Assembly: GCF_947498345.1 (NCBI RefSeq)
Contig: NZ_CANMJY010000005.1
Coordinates: 62,001-126,000, forward strand
Source of the DNA: an uncultured Winogradskyella sp.
GTDB lineage: Bacteria > Bacteroidota > Bacteroidia > Flavobacteriales > Flavobacteriaceae
Length of the DNA stretch: 64,000 nucleotides
Direction of reading: 5' to 3'
Within the stretch, counting starts at the first letter, position 1; each line of letters opens with the position of its first letter. This document shows, piece by piece, positions 62,701-64,000 of the stretch. A model generated the notes under the pieces. That model was not told where the DNA came from. It ran no database searches and saw only the letters and a program-made list of their open reading frames with translations. A program made the position numbers and the translations under genes.

Positions 62701-64000
62701 ACTATTGGTTTGAGATGCTAAAGTTTGTAAATGATTTCCTATACCCTGAGGTCCGATAAACACAAAATAAACACGGATATTTGGAAAATGATGAAGAATG
62801 ATATTTCGAGTATTATCCAGTTTTTGAGATAACGTTTGCCCAGTATTATCGTCTTGACCATCAGCAAGAACAAGAACAGCTCCAGTAGATCCTGGATTAC
62901 TTTGAAGTTCAGTGTCAGTTAGGCTTATCCCACCTAATATGCCGTCGAACAATTGCGTGCCTCCTCCTGTTGTTAAATTTCGAACATGATCAATAATAGT
63001 ACTTTTGTCTTGATTAAAAGCATGTGCAACAACAGTGTTACTAAATTCGACCATAGCAACTCGATCTTCAGGAAACAACGATGACGACGACAATAATGCT
63101 TCAGCGGCCTCCTTAGCATGTTGTAGTGCAGTCTTACCACTATATACTGTATCCATGCTACCGCTTTTATCTATAACTAATGCTATAGATACCTTAGGTA
63201 TTCTAACTCTTACATGAGCCGTATCCTGCTGGTTCTGAGGGTGTATATAACCAATATTTGTTAGCCCTTCACCTCTTGCAAAAATAATTCCACCTCCTGC
63301 AATGGGTTGAAATAGTGTAGCCACAGACGAATTACTAGTAGTCCAAGTTCCTAAATGCGATTCATCTCTTGTCTCATTATTACTATAGGTTCCTATTACT
63401 GTTAATTTAGTAGTGCCTTGAATTGTGCGTAACTCAGATTGATTTGGCCAAATCCTAACATAGTTCAGTGTTGCAATATTAAGATAAAGTGAGTTACTAG
63501 TGTTTCCTCCTACAGTTACAGTAACCGAACCTGTAGTTGCTTGATCTGGTACAATTACTGTTATTAACCTTCTATCTGGATTAACGCTAAGGGCAATTGT
63601 TGACACTCCGTTAAATGTAATTCGATTATCTATATTATTTCTAGAAAACCCTGTACCAGTTAATGTAACAATAGCTCCTGGAATAACATTGTCTGGACCA
63701 ATGGCATTTATATGTAGCTGCTCAGGATCATAAATAGCGGTAAATGTTGCATCTCCTTTATTTCCAAGTCTATCTACTGTTTCAATTACAAACTGATTTT
63801 CGCCCAAAGCTAAAGGATTTCCAAACGCTAATACAGTTCCATTTGTATTTTGAACAGGTTTACCATTAATAAAAACATCTGCATCTGGTTTTGTGATTTG
63901 TGCACCAATATCTAGTAAAGGTCCATTCGATACAAAACGGCCTGCCATTAAGGGAGGGAAAAGAACCGAGACAAGTGCAGGCATTATATCTTTGGTAATT
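59773..64000 (-). CDS. Giant Ig-like/vWA protein with PD-(D/E)xK nuclease-like C-terminus, 5' end beyond window
   Basis: Over 1400 residues visible; the frame stays open to 64000, so the true start lies outside. Numbered from Met at 63984: TIG/IPT domain about 95-170 (PGAIVTLTGTGFSRNNI), Big_2 about 172-262, vWA about 266-450 with MIDAS DKSGS, second Big_2 about 455-545, second TIG about 548-628 (KGAEVTIVGAGFTN), FN3 about 632-720, invasin-like Ig about 735-830, and a helical region about 880-1230. The end (about 1245-1403) reads LEFASSIIAPATVVQ, then RRRIPDLVIKD ... ERLVEAKHYSF: the PD-(x)n-E-x-K signature of a restriction-endonuclease-like toxin or repair fold. Looks like a polymorphic-toxin-style architecture. 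Confidence 0.75.
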   Translation of the reverse strand, partial: ITKDIMPALVSVLFPPLMAGRFVSNGPLLDIGAQITKPDADVFINGKPVQNTNGTVLAFGNPLALGENQFVIETVDRLGNKGDATFTAIYDPEQLHINAIGPDNVIPGAIVTLTGTGFSRNNIDNRITFNGVSTIALSVNPDRRLITVIVPDQATTGSVTVTVGGNTSNSLYLNIATLNYVRIWPNQSELRTIQGTTKLTVIGTYSNNETRDESHLGTWTTSNSSVATLFQPIAGGGIIFARGEGLTNIGYIHPQNQQDTAHVRVRIPKVSIALVIDKSGSMDTVYSGKTALQHAKEAAEALLSSSSLFPEDRVAMVEFSNTVVAHAFNQDKSTIIDHVRNLTTGGGTQLFDGILGGISLTDTELQSNPGSTGAVLVLADGQDDNTGQTLSQKLDNTRNIILHHFPNIRVYFVFIGPQGIGNHLQTLASQTNSRYQNVIDPTGLNDVFQEILNLARNDPARLEIQPQGHSLEHASLGSGGVKKFNAYGTFRDGRVIDVSDTADLWETTNPNVAIVNTSGQVASRGSGNTTIICVSGGLADRARVFVDSPPKIDSINPPQAIKGAEVTIVGAGFTNILSDILVTFNGVPAIVISADASTIITHVPEGATSGPVIVRVKGQSTNAFSFGVPFAISINKKLLVFPGNKSALAYWESHPGPLTQSGYHIFYRSTSPSYRRSNISPVSGNLYEIGGLQNNQPHTVRIHAVDANFVESIIHADSVLVTPSEYYLDFEIDRVPTWGTASGPHLSGLPEFKVTLEDGQGNPISGQKIHCVSENNELVFNPAFGTTDTNGQVSGFVFVRQNSSINADQLLEVNVFYGPMAEALDSGDLPAAFIPQLSTLETRSHSFDGNRMFFTNRRQNLSAHNPYASKPLKFKLLVLDARKELAMQNFFTRRAGGMDIPGYEVAPPIDIPSFNDLLRQGTRYDQNGVPMPANSFGIDPTNVAKIVADIAASIFIPGWDAKDLIVAGWNLFVHDEEPESWMIILSTLGLAADLAQFGGPLGILGNVGVAIVKGVCKVLHIIDPVLPRWLLKNSDDLMDYIRFVMNRQPNGYGNTLGQVIAISDYVKIIEDLASTTNRLHKIDPIVGDKIIKMVGYISTVKFTDEAIIGVAQVVKRSGGNINAVRGLLTSFPEKSINDVFGMLGKLNKTIPDDSAKALLRMHKVLDEVRGKGDSLHRLQRIIHSAESLSAYSRRYPQYFQGPINSTTFLNDTLATFNRVYERFPHLAGTGKGMDQAIVDLGSGYRKLRGSRAQLEFASSIIAPATVVQFERAIRVGKHRRRIPDLVIKDLANTPSGPQLVERLVEAKHYSFGNIPRNFHEWSDASRLAWLRNSFPYKHMFAQAKDTYEFAKRNNQHYGIIFSGRIPGRGAAGQSHKPPFSDIIKIFQDDVGIPSGWHLNQWLKDAMIT

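Noticed and set aside
1..64000. tRNA, rRNA, insertion sequences and integrases
   Set aside because: No T-loop or anticodon-arm pattern, no rRNA-like stretch and no transposase or integrase motif was found by reading both strands.

Overview
The window comes from a low-GC member of the Bacteroidota, almost certainly family Flavobacteriaceae. Evidence: the gldF/gldG gliding genes sit next to dnaN, phoH next to purC, and rlmD next to two Bacteroidota-only families (DUF6452, DUF6048). Promoters have TAnnTTTG-type -7 elements, and a giant secreted Rhs/YD-repeat protein of the DUF6443 type is present. No rRNA, tRNA, CRISPR array or transposase was seen.

Layout. (1) 1-16.7 kb is mostly core genome: a cut sigma factor gene, SRPBCC protein, rlmD operon, LytS/LytR-type two-component pair, lipoprotein amine oxidase, DinB and TPR proteins, purC-phoH facing a SAM-hydroxide-adenosyltransferase-like gene, then gldF-orf-gldG and dnaN, closed by a strong bidirectional terminator. 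(2) 17-26 kb holds a 2836-residue Rhs protein with a variable C-terminus and a small lipoprotein behind it. (3) 26.4-32 kb holds beta-propeller proteins, a 7-TM AraC regulator and an FG-GAP/ASPIC protein. (4) 32-58.5 kb is a stress island. (5) 58.8-64 kb holds a subtilase and the end of a very large vWA/Ig-like protein with a PD-(D/E)xK nuclease-like tail, cut by the window edge.

The main discovery is in region 4. Thirteen promoters, on both strands, carry a Crp/Fnr-type dyad (TGAy-N4-rTCA, usually followed by TT). In every one, the first base of the dyad lies exactly 35 bp upstream of the first base of a -7 element resembling TAnnTTTG. That puts the dyad centre about -42 from the expected transcription start, the class II activator position. 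No such box was noticed in the intergenic DNA elsewhere in the window. In the middle of the island one of these promoters drives a histidine kinase with a LOV domain (NCRFLQG, candidate photoactive Cys179) and its partner, a response regulator fused to a Crp-type cNMP/HTH output. This partner is the obvious candidate to bind the boxes, making the island a self-contained, autoregulated light- or redox-responsive regulon.

The predicted regulon covers D-lactate dehydrogenase, an Mla-type lipid transporter, a DUF2953/GerW pair, a PPOX-GNAT-SnoaL operon, a cytochrome c with a frameshifted CDP-alcohol phosphatidyltransferase, a WG protein with a DevBCA-like exporter, a TerB-like protein, five universal stress proteins, an FAD oxidoreductase, an ATP-cone nuclease, a metallo-beta-lactamase RNase, and Hsp20 with two following genes. 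One box promoter drives no protein but a roughly 165-nt transcript ending in an intrinsic terminator, a candidate small RNA placed like an analogue of E. coli FnrS.
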